Numbered from the stretch's first letter, positions 1-12,255 are shown. The stretch is DNA of 64,000 bases from Rusavskia elegans (GCA_011316305.1 SAUG01000085.1:124001-188000); one strand, 5' to 3'. Notes: a model not told the origin generated them from the sequence alone. Made by a program: numbers and translations.

Positions 1-950
1 GAATCTCGCGAACGATGTATGTTTAGCCGATGTGGATCACCACCTTCCTTAGATTCTCTTGCAGCAACGACGGCGACGGATACCCGAACCATCATCAGCT
101 ACATTAAATTTGGCAACCAAACGCCGAAACTGACAAAAAGTCTTCACCGCACCAAAAGAAAATAAGAAAAAAAAAACCCCCCGAAAAAAAGTCGCCGGGA
201 ACCAAATAACCATGTACATTTATCAATCAATAAATACATTCCACTATACGACCAAAAGAAATCGCTATTGCTATTACAGAGATCGAAAGAAAAACAGCCT
301 TGTTATATGTTTAATAAACTCTCTAAATGGCGGAAGGTTATGTAGTATGTAACACGGCTATCATCTCAGCACATCCAAAAGAGTTTCATCGTGCTCGAAT
401 TTTAAGAATCAAGAAGATTTGACTCGATTGGTGTAAACGATGCTATAGGCGTTTTCTATAACATTTCATACCAGGATAACAAGTTGGGATACCTACGTGT
501 CGTTGCGTGTATGCGATATTGGAGCATATATGGTTTGTGCGGCGTCCAGTCAATCTTCGTAAAGTAGTAAGGTATCATCTATCTTGGGGGAGTGTACTTT
601 TGCCAGCGGGCAAACCCCTGACCGCGGAAAGTTCCTGATTTAGCGTAACCCGAGATATTGCCGGCGCTAAGCTTTGGGGAGAAATAGGGGTCGGAGTGGG
701 ATGCGTGCTGGCAGAGTCTTCTGTCAGCAGATGTACATGCTCGGCTCGCTCGGCAGCTTCTGGTCAGGTATACCAAGATAAAGAAAAGATGATTATGATA
801 TATCTTAGAATCTCCTATGTATAGAGCCAATGAGATGATCCATCGCAAGCATACAACGAAACGCCAATCTCATTACCCACCCTTCCATGGGCGCATAACC
901 ATCCATATAAATCATACAATCATAGACATCGTAATCGTACAACGCATCAC
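1..950. other. Intergenic, no gene seen
   Basis: The stretch is downstream of the C2H2 gene that ends at 951. It contains an A-rich patch near 165-180 and only short ORFs without recognisable domains or codon bias. The 3' UTR of the neighbouring minus-strand gene probably lies at its right end. I see no RNA gene. Confidence 0.5.
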
Positions 951-2861
951 CTACTCATCCTCGCCATCCGCATCCTCCTCCCCTCCCTCCTGCGTCTCAA
1001 CAAAGACCCCCTCTTCAGTCTTCACCGTACCAGTATAAGCGCCCCGTCCCCTTTTCTTCCCTCCCACCCCAACAACTCGATACCCACCCTTCACCTGTTC
1101 GAGCAGACCCTCCGCAAGCATCCAGTCCCTCAATTGCAAATCCTCGACTTCGGTGCCAACGGGACCCTTTTCGAGATGTCGACCCACATGTTCCATGCGT
1201 TCTTCCCAAGAGCCGGGACCGGTGAAGATGGCCGGCTTGCCGTGTTTCTTGGATTGGTGATGAATCATGTCGTGAACGTCATGGAGTTCCGATCCGGAGG
1301 TGGAAGTTTGGCGTGATGGATGAGGAGCGCAATAGCCACAACTGCTTTTCGGCGGGGCTCCGCGTAACGAAACCCAGCATCTCTGCCTTACTTCGTCGAT
1401 GCTCTTGTCAAAGTGCTCTATCTCGGCGTGGGGAGCTGAGGCAGCGGGGCGGTGCATGCGCTGGAGATGTTGAGTGAACAGGTCTTTGCGATTGGATTTG
1501 TAGCCACAACCACCTTGCTGTTGGGGATTGGGAGGTTGGTGAGATGAAGAGAAGTTGTTATTGTGGCGCGAGCGAGGTCCAGGAGGCGGCGCGCACGAGG
1601 CCCCGACATCGCAGCGGTAGATGCCAAGGGAGAGGTGGATGGAGGAAACGTGGCGCTTCCATTCGTTTTTGGCGCCGAAGGTGGATTCGCAGCCGTAACG
1701 AGCAAAGGAGCAGACGAAAGGGCGGGTGTGGACGGAGAGGACGTGTTTGGAGAGGGTCGAGGTTGAGGAGAAGGTTTGTGAGCAGTGCTGGTAGGTGCAG
1801 CGGACGGTGTGAGCGGGGTTTCGGACTTGCGAAGAAGGGAGCGAACGAGTCGGGATGCTGGTCTTTGACGCTGAAGAGGGGCGCTTGCTGATTCTGGCCG
1901 GCTGTGTTAACTGATGAGGTTTGCTTTTGGTGGATGAGAAACGTCGAGCAGTAGGAGAGACGGAGCCTTGGGAGCGAGGGTTGGTTGGGGCTCCTTTGTT
2001 CCTGGGGACGCGCTTGGTGCGGCCTTGAGGAGAGTAATCCGAGCCGTTATCGCTATCACCGTTGACAGAATCCATCGCCGTGGTTCCGTCTTCTGTGTTG
2101 GGAGAAGTGATAGCGCTCCCGTTGAGAGATGAGCCAAGAGCCTCGTCGCGAATGAAGCTTGCAGTTCCTGTTTCGAGACGGGCAGCAATGACTGGATAGA
2201 TACGATCAGCGTCAGGCATTTCCCCTTGCATCGGCGGCATTGAGCCGTTTTGAGTTTCAGTATCGGGGATTTGCTGAATCTCGCGGAGTGCTCCGGTGGG
2301 AGAATGCGGACTTGTAGCGCCAGCCACCTGTGTGAGATCAGAGGCGTAGCCGGAGTAGCTATAACCACTTGTAAACGGTTGAGGGGCAGCAAATGATGAG
2401 TAACGAGGTTCATAATCCGAATAGCTTTCGGTCGGTTGGGGGCTCCACGTATTGCCTGTAGCCCCCGAGCATGACTCTTGATCAAGGCTTGTCCATTCGC
2501 TACTCCAGCTTTCCTGTGGGCACGGATCGTGTGCTGTATTGATGTTGTGCGGCCATGGATTGGGGGATCCATAGTATTCGTCAAGAGCGATTACTTCCTG
2601 GGATTTTCCACTGAATTGCGGTTGCTTCTGGTCAATGATGGGACGGTCTGCAGAAAAGGGCCCTGGGGCTTCCAAGAAACGCTGCATACTTGGATGGTCA
2701 GGATAATACCCGTGCTCGAAGTCCTCGTTCGCCATCTCGTCGGAATTGTCCGCAGGCCAATGTTCGGCTAAGTCCTCGAACCAGGTGTTCGCCTGGGGCT
2801 GTTCTCCTGGCTCGTAGCAAACGATGTATGGTTCTTCCAAGGCTATATGGGTATTTACCAT
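951..2861 (-). CDS. C2H2 zinc-finger protein, putative transcription factor
   Basis: An intronless ORF of 636 aa. The open frame extends upstream to a TTG at 2894, but the first ATG is at 2861 and is taken as the start. The first ~340 residues are low-complexity, rich in Ser, Pro, Gln and Tyr, as in many fungal activation regions. Two clear C2H2 fingers follow at about residues 355-378 (C-x4-C-x12-H-x4-H) and 384-407 (C-x6-C-x12-H-x4-H, containing EWKRH). A third, degenerate unit (YRCDV...RKDLFTQHLQRMH) follows. The tail is acidic (GGEEDADGEDE). The finger block resembles those of the C2H2 genes at 20163-22720 and 34995-38843. Nuclear DNA binding is inferred; the target is unknown. Confidence 0.85.
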   Translation of the reverse strand: MVNTHIALEEPYIVCYEPGEQPQANTWFEDLAEHWPADNSDEMANEDFEHGYYPDHPSMQRFLEAPGPFSADRPIIDQKQPQFSGKSQEVIALDEYYGSPNPWPHNINTAHDPCPQESWSSEWTSLDQESCSGATGNTWSPQPTESYSDYEPRYSSFAAPQPFTSGYSYSGYASDLTQVAGATSPHSPTGALREIQQIPDTETQNGSMPPMQGEMPDADRIYPVIAARLETGTASFIRDEALGSSLNGSAITSPNTEDGTTAMDSVNGDSDNGSDYSPQGRTKRVPRNKGAPTNPRSQGSVSPTARRFSSTKSKPHQLTQPARISKRPSSASKTSIPTRSLPSSQVRNPAHTVRCTYQHCSQTFSSTSTLSKHVLSVHTRPFVCSFARYGCESTFGAKNEWKRHVSSIHLSLGIYRCDVGASCAPPPGPRSRHNNNFSSSHQPPNPQQQGGCGYKSNRKDLFTQHLQRMHRPAASAPHAEIEHFDKSIDEVRQRCWVSLRGAPPKSSCGYCAPHPSRQTSTSGSELHDVHDMIHHQSKKHGKPAIFTGPGSWEERMEHVGRHLEKGPVGTEVEDLQLRDWMLAEGLLEQVKGGYRVVGVGGKKRGRGAYTGTVKTEEGVFVETQEGGEEDADGEDE

Positions 2862-5571
2862 CGGCTTCGGATCTGCGACGAAGGTGGCGAGCAAAGATCG
2901 CCTCCAGACAACGGCGCGGATGCCTCAGGTAACGCAAAGTTTCAGATGGTGGACACGGGGGAGTCAGGATATGCTATTGCAGATCTCCAAGACCGCGTTG
3001 TAGAACTTTTGATGAAACAAGAAAAGATACTTTTTGAGCTTTTGCCTAGGCAAAGAACAAGGTCAAAGGATCAACCTATATGTTGACCAACGATGGTCAG
3101 GCAATCGTCAAGCTTCGACGCTAAGCTGAGCGAAGGTACAAGGGGAAGCAGTCATATGCTTGTCATGACAGAATTGGGGCGGAGCACACGAGGAACGGCT
3201 CAACGCAGGGCAGAAAGGAGAGTATAAGTGCAAATCGAAAACGACTGGCAAAAGCACCCACGCAAATCTCCCGGTGAGTTTGAAGTCCACTAGAGGATCA
3301 AGCCATCGATCAGAGAGAGCCGCACAGGGACAGGGGAAGAATCAAAGGCGACTCGGTATTGGACCCGATCCATGCAGGTGCATGAAGAATAGCACCATTA
3401 CTTCTGCGCTTGAGGCCCCTGTAATTTGGGGTCTTTTATCTGGCATGCCATTCGATGACTCAAGCACGGGAGATTTGGTGATCCTGCAGCCAGGATCGTA
3501 TCGGCTCTATAGCACAAGGGCCGTGCGGAAGGCACAGCAACTACGGGTAAGGTATGTCCCGAACGAGCTCAATTGGGCGGCTGGGTATCTTTAGCAATCG
3601 CGATCTCGTAGTGTTGGGCTTTTGGAAGAGCATGCCACTCCAAAGGTCGAGGAGTGCCGGCATTTTCGAGGGTGGTCAAGCAAGCGATACGCAGGTCCAA
3701 CGCCCGAACCGGAGCGCTGGGATGGAGGGCTGAAGCAGGAAGCCTAGATGAATCGTTCCGTTTTTGACTCAGAGGGCTTTTCCGGCCCCCATAATAGGTT
3801 TCGGTACGCGCAACCTACCGACTGGCGTATTTCGGCGAGCGTGCATGGTCGAGTCGTACGAACGCCAAGTTCCATGCAATCACGATCATCAGAAGGATGG
3901 ATTTGATGCCGGCCGGTGTGTATCCATCCGCAGCGTTCGAGCAACCAAGGTGGGCTCATCCGCTGATTAGTTACTACGGGTGATGATAATCTGTACTTCG
4001 TGAATCCTGCCAGCTCATATGTTGTATGCAAGGAATCCGCCGTGGGAGTGAAAGTGGTCTGACAGCAGCCGGGGCCGAGATAGCGTGGCTTGGTAGCACT
4101 CCCTGGCCGGCCATGTGTAGATCTCCCTCTAGACTCACAGATGGTGATGGTGTGGGGGAAGGGCGGGGAAGGGAACGGCGGTGCCATGTCATGGATGCGG
4201 CTCTGTGCGACACGAGGTTGCCTTGTCGGGGAAGCTGAAAAGATGGCGGGCGCCTTGTTGCCTATTCTTGGCGAGTTGGCCGCAATAATAATAATAACAA
4301 TAATAATAATGAAGCTGAGGCAAGGAGGCTCGGTAGAGGGCGCCAATCACGATCCGGGTCGTGCTACAGTATCGCTTGCTGCATGAATTGCTGGGTTCTG
4401 CAGTGGGGGATTTCTCTCGCCGTAAGCGCTGAATCGCCGGGACCACTGGGATAGGGATTGGGTTCAATAATGCGTGTGTGGTTGAGACTCTTTTCGTGCT
4501 GGTGCGTCCGGTGAGCAAGTGGTGCGGTGTTTCGAACTGGCGATCGACATGGTTTCCTTCCTGGTCGATCCAGAGCTTCGCGGCGTGTAATCGACTTGCT
4601 GCATGTACCCTCTGCTACGAACATCTCTCAGCTCGGCAGGGATCCATGATGTACGGAAGAGCGGGCGGATTGTGCACGGTGTGAATGAAGCGTTCTGCGA
4701 TCCGCCCATCAGCCATTTCCCATAACCATTGATAGCTTGGACTCGGAAGTGAGCGACAGGCAGTTGGTGCTAGAGGGCCCGAGGCAGATTGGAGCCATTG
4801 TCCAATGGCGAGTTCACCCTGTTCACACATGACGGGTCTTGGATGCCTCCAGTGATGCGGGTGGTGAGGGCACTGCTTGATCCACTGGTCAAGATGATTG
4901 TGGTACAAGCTTGATTTGGGGCGCAGTATGGGTGTGCATGTTACTTGTTAGGGATGAGATGGCTTTTGGCTCCTCAAAAGCAGGTGTCGGGCGTCGTGGC
5001 TTGGGACTAGATCGTATCCAGACTAGCCTCGGGTTTTATCATCTTTTTCCGTTCTGCCGCCTTCACCGCCTTCAAACACCCTCGAACCACGTGATTTGAT
5101 ATGTCTGCGAGCAATCCAGCAATGAGTGCTTCGAGAGCTGCGGGGGTCAAGGTGGAATTGCTCGAGTCCCGTCGTCCATCGAGTATCCTCTGATGTCATC
5201 TGCTGCGTAGTGATGGCGACATGGAGCTGCGCCCACTCGGAGTACATTGGAACACAGTCTCGGGCTTGGTTGCATCCCAGACTCATCGCCCGATTGCACG
5301 GCCAAACACATGGAAAGACACGCATGACTGTGATCATGATACCCTGCTGTTCCCATCGCACAAGTCTACGAAAACAATTGGATTGCTGCGTCGACCCAAG
5401 TAGGTCACCGTTTGGGGGACAAGTCTGAGCTGAGCACTCGCGCCTTCCCAACGAAAGGCCAGAGCCGGTATCAAGTTGTTGTTTCAGCATACTTGAACTT
5501 AGTGTTCTTGCTTCATTTCTGACTGGTTTCACATTTTAGCTACAGCCCCTGGAATGCTCACGGTAATTGTA
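2862..5571. other. Long intergenic region
   Basis: About 2.7 kb between two minus-strand genes. Several ORFs of 60-200 codons occur on both strands but none shows domains, conserved cysteines or a signal peptide. The 200-codon minus-strand ORF at 3744-4346 begins with an Ile run produced by the AAT microsatellite and is probably chance. The promoter of the C2H2 gene should lie at the left end. Confidence 0.5.
4284..4310. repeat. (AAT)n microsatellite, one interruption
   Basis: Nine AAT-type trinucleotides interrupted once by AAC. It lies in intergenic DNA and creates a spurious poly-Ile ORF on the minus strand. Confidence 0.9.
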
Positions 5572-6552
5572 TCATGAATGCCGTTCTCCATGTCCTGCAA
5601 CTTCGAAAATCCCCCTTCTCGCATCTTCTGACAGCTCCGACTTGAAGTATGGTTGTGTCTGTACCCCGGTATCCATTTCCTGCGGCCCACTTGCCATGGC
5701 CTGACGATGCTCTGCTACACTTCTCTCGCGTTGTACTGTCTCCTCTCGTCTCTCGCCTTCCTCCTCAAGCCTCTTACGTTGCCTTTTCCGGCGGATCCAT
5801 AAGTAGACAAAGGCGGCGACCAGTCTGACTCCTAATGGCACGCCAACGCCTGCACCGATGGTCGCGCCGAGATGATTGGAAGAGTGCGGAGCCGCGTCAG
5901 GCTGGCTGGTCGTAGCTATAGCTCCTCCGCTGCTTGTTGGTGAGGGCTCTGTCATGGTTGATAGCGATGCTGTGGACGTTTGCGTGATGGAAGACAACAA
6001 CGGTGAACCTGGTGCCATGCTTCCAGAGGCTGCTGCGCCATACGAGCTTTCGGCTGGAGAACGGACCCCGACCGTGGTCTGCACCTCTCGCCGGACCCAG
6101 GTCGAGCAGGTTGGCTGCGTCCGAACAACAGCCATTCTTCTCTAGCCCTATATCGCAGCACCAATCGGTAGTCGAGCAACTATAGACGACGGCCCCGCCA
6201 CCTAGATTTGCTGAAGAAGGTCTATTGTCAGCACAGCTCCAGCGCACACGGATAGAGTTGCCCATGTCCTACCGGATTGACAGAAGCGAGGACACTCTGG
6301 AGAATTGAAGGTTCTATCGGTGCATGAATGACGACCCCAGCTCACACCCGAGGAGTCATTGTCATTCTGGCAGACGCCGTTGGTAAGACATGTCCAGTCT
6401 CTGGTACAGCATACAGACACTTCGGCCGTCGAGTTGCAAGGAATGTCATCGTTGGCGTCGCCATTGGGGTAGTAACAAACAGCACGAACATGTGGAACAA
6501 CAGTCACAATCAATAAAGTTATCGTCAATGGATGACATAGGAATGAAACCAT
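5572..6552 (-). pseudogene. Cys-rich single-pass membrane protein, paralog 1, with a 1-nt frameshift
   Basis: Exon 1 (6273-6552, 93 codons + 1) encodes a signal peptide and an ectodomain beginning VCYYPNG, with paired cysteines and the motif SCTDRTFNSPECPRFC. A phase-1 intron (6211-6272, GT-AG) leads to exon 2 (5572-6210), which reads ANLGGGAVVYSC...DWCCD...LLDLG. The frame must then shift by one base near 6085-6090 to reach REVQTTVGV, a Ser/Thr stalk, the helix GAGVGVPLGVRLVAAFVYLW, a basic RRKRQRK stop-transfer and the tail PYFKSELSEDARR. Removing one base gives the same spacing as paralog 3 (LVDLG-5 residues-TTVGL). No intron fits. Either the gene is newly inactivated or the base is an assembly error. 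Function is unknown; the architecture suggests a surface sensor or anchored protein. Confidence 0.75.
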
Positions 6553-8526
6553 CGCCGGCGCGATGGTCGGTCAACGAGCACAACGGACAGCTCTGATATG
6601 CAGAAAGGGACCGAGCAAAAGAGGTTTTAAGGGATGCCGAAGAGGTGCAGAGGTGAGCCCGTTGAGAAGTTCAAAGTCGCTGCGCCCAGGCTACTTGCAT
6701 GAATCTTAGGTAATAACAGCGCAGCCCAGGAGGATTCGTCGGTACTATCAAGCTACAACATAGGTGCTTGGCTTTCTCGAGCGGCATGCCAGCTCACTGT
6801 CATGCTGATGTTTTGCGCTTCTTGACTGGGAGCGAAAGAAGCATCTTCGTAGGAGTACGGCTGCCATTGTATTGGGGAGAAAAGTTGATGAGCTATTTCC
6901 ACCAGCAGCTGAGGCGTTGTGTTGATACAGCAATAGCGACGGGTGCTTTCGAGCCTCTCTCAGTCTCGGTCCAGATCAACTGTTTCATTGCTCTACAAGG
7001 AGACTAATTCATGTCGCGGCTCGTCCATCTGCAAGGGTGGTTCTTCGATTATACCACACACGCTGTCCTTTGTCGGCCAACTATTGATCCAAGAATTATA
7101 CTCCGTACTGCTTGCCGCTCGGCATTTAAACTCCACTAGTACTGTTGAGTAACGACAGGTGCAGGTTGTGGCGCTCGGAACCAACTATGATTGGAGCGGC
7201 GAAAGAAGGATTGTGCAAGGCACCATTATCATTTACTTGCCTCCCTACACAGGATCATCATCGTCATCCAATCTTGTAATAAAACATCTAGCGCTATTTG
7301 CTGACTAAGACGATCCTAGTAGGAGGCCTGAGCTCAACTCTAAGGATTTCTGCCAGGTAAACAATCTAACAATTCTCGATTTCTTCTTTTCTATTCTACG
7401 TAAGTATACAGAGTAAACTAAGAAGGCAAGTAAGTTAAACCTCGACCGTTAAAAAGGTCTCGTAAGCTAAATTTTCCTTAATCTACCGTTTTTTCTTGTT
7501 GCAATCTTAGCTGTTAATTCTCTTCGTCTCCTCGACGTCGACGACGAGAACACGTACTTCTTCCTTTAAAAGAAAAAACTTCTTCGGCCCTGGGCCTAAG
7601 CTTTAGCTAGCGATGACAGCAAGAATCAAGTTGGGATTTCAAGGAGTTGTCAATATCTCGAAAGAAACGTCGAAAATCTAGGGTTTTTCTTCTTTTTAAA
7701 AGGATAAGAGGGCGCAGAGCAAAAGCAGTACAAATTAGAAGGGGATACCGAGATTTATGAGATGCTAACAGTGACGAATACCGAAGAGCTCAGCAGAAAT
7801 GGTTTAAATGAATTGAGAAGCGCAGAACATAGCAGCGAATTGAGAGCATAAAGTTCTCCGCGCTAAATTCCAATGCTCTCGAATGACTGCAAGCAGATAC
7901 TATAATCGTCACGAGTATACAACTTTTGACGTTCAAAGCACTGTACTGAGCTGTTTGGTAGATTTATGATCTCTGGAGTTGACGCTTTTGATTCAAGACT
8001 TTTGTTTTTCTGACGTGAGATGTATGTCCTATCTCTTCGCCTGCTGTTGATAAGATTCCAATTCAGGGGTTTGGCGGCATGTGGGTCTCTTCGATGATGG
8101 CGAGTGTAAACACAACAGGTACAAGCAAGTCCTCAGCTGCCGCAACTTCCGGCGTAGAGCGTAGACAGTTTGAAAAGCGTGACTATCGATCAAATGCCGT
8201 ATACCAACGTGGAGAGAGACCGATGTCACCAGACAAAGCAAGAATATATATCATGCGTTTACCCTATCCGGTGCAGAATCATCGTTGCGACAATAGCACT
8301 CATGAATCCCTTTATTTTAGCTCGGCGTTTGGGGTTGGGCGTCGTAGATTGATTCCATCTCTAAAGTCTGTGGAGACGTGCATCATTCGTCCTCGTAGCC
8401 TCACAGTATCGATCGCTTTTTTGTATTGGACCTGACACGTACCCCTTCACACTCGGCTTGCAGTACTTATTACACGAGTGGTAAATAATTGCCTCTGTCC
8501 TTTGACCTGCACACGGCCCACTAGCG
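6553..8526. other. Intergenic, partly degraded
   Basis: No supported gene. The part at about 7260-7700 is AT-rich with many TA steps and looks like an old mutated repeat fragment, but I cannot name the element. The start of paralog 1 (6552) implies its promoter lies just to the right of that position. Confidence 0.4.
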
Positions 8527-8750
8527 TTATACATTGATCGAGTAAGGCGTTGCGAGAGTCACCGTGGTGACGCTGGTCGAACAAAATCCTCGAGTGGTGG
8601 TTTCGCTGACATAGGTATAGGCAGTAAAGACCAGCACCGAAAGATTTCCCGCCCAACTATATTTGATGAACGTTATTCGATAAGTCGAAGATGTGCCGTC
8701 TTACGTGTATCCATCAGTCTGCACTCCAGGTGTAAATTTGAGGAGAACTG
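8527..8750 (-). pseudogene. Relic copy of the 9603-10741 membrane-protein gene
   Basis: One minus frame reads SVLVFTAYTYVSETTTRGFC before a stop at 8527. The intact neighbour has RPVFTAYTVTNETTSEGFC in the equivalent place. DNA similarity extends upstream: both have GTAAGAC-G/A-CACATC-type sequence about 50 nt before this motif. The relic has a stop (TAA) in the frame equivalent to the intact gene's PCKTTH region, and no membrane helix follows. It is best read as a truncated tandem duplicate. Confidence 0.55.
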
Positions 8751-8817
8751 TTTCAAGACCGAGCGCGCACTCGGTAAATATTTTGGAAGCTTTCAAGGGG
8801 ATAAGTCAGCTCTGCTC

Positions 8818-9577
8818 TTAATTCAAGTCGGGCTTGATTGGATTAAACAATGTACCTCTCATAGACCCAATGGTCCCAGACGGTGTGCTTCGCATGCGTG
8901 CGTTTTGGGTAATTCCTTCGATGGGCAGAAGCGAGTTATTGGGAGGATCAGCAGTGGTAGTCCGTAGAGGAGGCGCAGTTGGAGGTCTCGGGGGTACTAG
9001 GGAGTGATGGGACGGTGGTCTCGAAGGGCCTAATAGACTATTGCTCGGCGCTGGACTCGCAAGGATATCTTGTGCCACAACTCCATTTAGCAATGTATGG
9101 AGAGGAGTCGGCGTCATACACAGTAGATGCAATATTAAGTAAAGTCTCAGAAAGGTAACCACTACTCCAAAGATAAGTTTTTCCAGAAGCAAGTCGAGCA
9201 TTATCGCTAGTGTGCACCCAGGCACCGGACACTGAAAGGGAGCGAACTTCCCAGCCTAAGAAGCAAACCGACATCTGCTTTTGGAAGATTGTGGCCGCAC
9301 AGACTGCATCTCAGTGTGCTGGGCAGAGTAAACTGCTGGTAGCCTTACAGTAGTTGGCTCGGTATGTGCTTTTGCCTTGTCGTGGACCTACATGATTGCG
9401 GGGGAACTGGACTGCAGTGCGGCTGCCGAAGATGGTCGCTATTCGAGGACACTTCTGCAACAGGGTCCGGTATCGATGACGGGGACTATGAGTGTCACCT
9501 CACCCACGATGATATCTGCTTCATGGGCTTACCACGTCAGCGGTCGATCCCGGTGTGAGGTATATTATAAAGCGTAA
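8818..9577. other. Unassigned open frames, possible gene remnant
   Basis: On the minus strand 9038-9274 is open from ATG (78 codons, beginning MSVCFLGWEV) and 8818-9225 is open in another frame from GTG, with a hydrophobic segment followed by a Pro/Ser/Thr-rich stretch. These may be exons of a decayed membrane protein belonging to the same accessory block. No homologous motif or splice scheme joins them convincingly. Confidence 0.25.
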
Positions 9578-9602
9578 GTGATATCGTTCCAGCGTAGAGA
9601 TC

Positions 9603-10741
9603 TCATGCTCTCAATTCGCTAATATGTTCTTCACCGCTTAATTCAATCCGACCATCAAAATTCGTTGCCATCTCATGGATCTCGGTACCCCCTTCCAATT
9701 CGTGTTGCCTTTCTCTACCATCGATCTCGTACACAGTATTTCCATTGGCATCCAGCTCGCCCTTTTGCTGCAGATATGGTGGGTCCTGTTCTGGGGTTCG
9801 ATTATTGCTTGAAGTAGTTGAACTGCGCTTCCTGCGGTATCTTCTTATGCCGAATACCAGACTTGAAAGCATCAGGATGGAGCCAATAGAGATACCGACG
9901 CCTAGAGCTATTCTTGTCTGTGGATTCGGCCAGGGGCCTGGTAAAGAAGGGGCAACTGCTGTATTGTTGCTAGCGTTCGATATGCCAGTTGGGTTGGAGC
10001 TTGTCGAGGTGGAGCTTACGGTCGGAGCTCCGGCTACAGGAGCTGGAGTTGGTAGTGTTCCAGGTGTGCCAACAGCAGTTCCAGCTCCAAAGGCCGCATT
10101 GGTTGGTAGCATGGTTGTATTGACGGCAACAAGTCCAGGGCAACTGAGGCCGAGGAAGTCAAGGAATTCAGATGTCATTGAGACGGAAAAGAAGCCTTGA
10201 TCGCTCAGGAAATCTACTGGATCGGGCGTGTAGGTATTTTTCAGGGTTCTCGTGAAGGACTGCATCGAACAAAACCCTTCCGAGGTAGTTTCGTTGGTGA
10301 CGGTGTAGGCGGTAAAGACTGGGCGCGTACTATATACTGTCACACTGCCACATCCTATCGGTGAATGCCAGTTATTGGACCGAGGATGTGTTGTCTTACA
10401 AGGAGTCACTAGCCGTCCACAGATATGGGATTTCGGTAGTGGTTGATTCGATCTCGATGCTGCATCTCCCGTAACATATTCCAAAGCCTTCAAGAGCAGA
10501 GTTCAGCTGTCATTACTCATGAGTGGGGCTTGGTTGCGATATAAAACTTACCAGACATTGGATCAGATGTTTGAGATGAACTGACGTCGCTGGCATCAAC
10601 TTCAGATGACGTCTCATCTTCAATTGTCAACTCAACTTCAGTTGACGATAACAGCTGTTGTCCAACCCTCGTGGCAACTACAACTGGACATATCACTACC
10701 TTCACCAATACAACCACAATGAGACAGATTATGAAAAACAT
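9603..10741 (-). CDS. Secreted/single-pass membrane protein with Ser/Thr stalk
   Basis: Two exons: 10552-10741 (ATG at 10741) and 9603-10459, joined by a 92-nt intron with donor GTAAGT and acceptor GCAG, phase 1; 348 aa. The start gives a strong hydrophobic signal sequence (MFFIICLIVVVLVKVVIC). The ectodomain holds a few cysteines (CGSVTVY...GFCSMQSF...LSCPG), then a Thr/Ser/Pro/Ala stalk, a helix at about residues 246-268 (IALGVGISIGSILMLSSLVF), the stop-transfer RRYRRKR and an acidic tail (ERQHELEGG). The topology matches fungal surface sensors or receptor-like proteins, but no named domain is recognised. A broken copy lies just downstream at 8527-8750. Confidence 0.75.
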
Positions 10742-12255
10742 AACACTAAATTCGAAGTTCAGACGTCTGAAAGACTACCGCAACCGTCAGACTTACAAGT
10801 GGAACAAACCTCCCACCCTCAGATTTTAAAGCAAAAAATTTCAAATTGCAGAAAAGGGGCGGTACGGCCTGCACAGCAATCCGGCAGGTAGAGTATCAGC
10901 CAATACCCAAACACCTTAGAGTAAGTTGAAACGGGTTTCATGCACTATGTTTGCCTTGTCCTTCCCTGCATGACTGTGGGGAACGTACTGCAGTTGCGCG
11001 GAACGGTCATCTAATGAAGACGAATCCGCAATGGGTCGGAGGCTTTTTACGCGGACTAAGGGTACATATATCCGTTGACTGGCGAAGCGATATTGCTCCA
11101 GCTTTTGCTTCTACTCTGCTGATCTCTGGATGCTGGGAGATCCCATCTCCCGTTTTCTTAGTAGGATGTATGTACGTTCTTCCATGGCTGGACGGTACCG
11201 TATGGCCCTGTTCTTTCTGATAATGTTTGAGGAGGTAAGAGAATAGATGAGTGCTATTTATACTATTTCATGCTCGTCACTCACTTCATTCTCGGTCTTT
11301 CAACATGGAATATCTTCTCCTGTCTCCCCTATTGAACTTCCAACGATTTTAAGATAACATAGATGTTTGATGGATGGCGAGATCATCTTGGATCTCGTCA
11401 GAGGCATTGGCTAAGCTCTGATGTTGACGAGTAGTGACATCCAAGGCTCGCTCCAGATCTCCAACCCTTTCCAGTCGAATGACGAAAGGTGGCGGAAAGA
11501 GTGCTTTGGTTACGTCGTTTCTGTTGGGGGTTGACGATATGGCAGGTTGATCGACAGGCCGGAGAACAGACGACAGTGGCGAAAGACTGGATGATATTCG
11601 TGGCATTGAATAACCATCTTGCAGTCTTGGATGAAATATCATAAAGGGAGGTGGGAAAATGGAGAAGGTGAATGCTTTGTGGTGGTTTTGGCAAAGGTTG
11701 AGGATGGATGGGTGTTTGTTTCTGTGGTATCCATGAATGAATGACTGCCTCTTTCTTCAAGCGGTGGATGATTTTGGATACGTGATGATTTGTTTGAATG
11801 GGATTGTCGGATACTCTTGATATGCCACGGTCCCTTGTTTAGGTTGGGGATAGATGATGAAGAAGCCCTGCGGTGATGAAGGAAGGGGAGCGATGGTGCA
11901 CCGAGTCGTCATTGTATATTCTGTGGCGGATCCTGCACCGTTCATCGGATTCGATGTTAATGTCATTCTCAATGACTTCGGTGCTTCTTCTTTGTATCGT
12001 TTCGAATTTCGAAGGGTTATTCGTGGGGGCGGTATCCGTATCGATGGATGATATTCCTTCCACGAGACATCAGTCCACACTTAGCTTGCACATCATCCGG
12101 CCTCTGACTGTCCTCAAATATGCTGTCATGCGTTTCGCGAAGATGGTGTGATTGACGAGAACATGTTGTTCTTTCTATGTTGTTCTTTCTATGTTGTGTA
12201 TTTCAAGGGCAGTTGATGTTTCGAAGGAATCCCAAGCAAATACATATTCCCCACC
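10742..12255. other. Intergenic; weak minus-strand ORF fragments
   Basis: Minus-strand open frames at 11349-11642 (97 codons, ATG), 11398-11760 and 11757-12080 (GTG) lie end to end and have moderately protein-like composition, but no signal peptide, domain or consistent splice set was found. They could be exons of a small unrecognised gene. A short tandem duplication (TTCTTTCTATGTTG units) lies near 12165-12197. Confidence 0.25.

Noticed and set aside
1544..1891. Plus-strand Arg-rich ORFs opposite the first C2H2 gene
   Set aside because: Antisense shadow of a real coding sequence; the composition follows from the codons on the other strand.
3744..4346. 200-codon minus-strand ORF with an Ile-rich start
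   Set aside because: The hydrophobic start is produced by the AAT microsatellite; the rest lacks domains and overlaps equally open frames on the other strand.
10391..10435. Possible 45-nt intron (GTAAGA...ATAG) in the 348-aa membrane gene
   Set aside because: Splicing would create an immediate TGA; the unspliced frame is open and carries the cysteines, so it was kept as coding.
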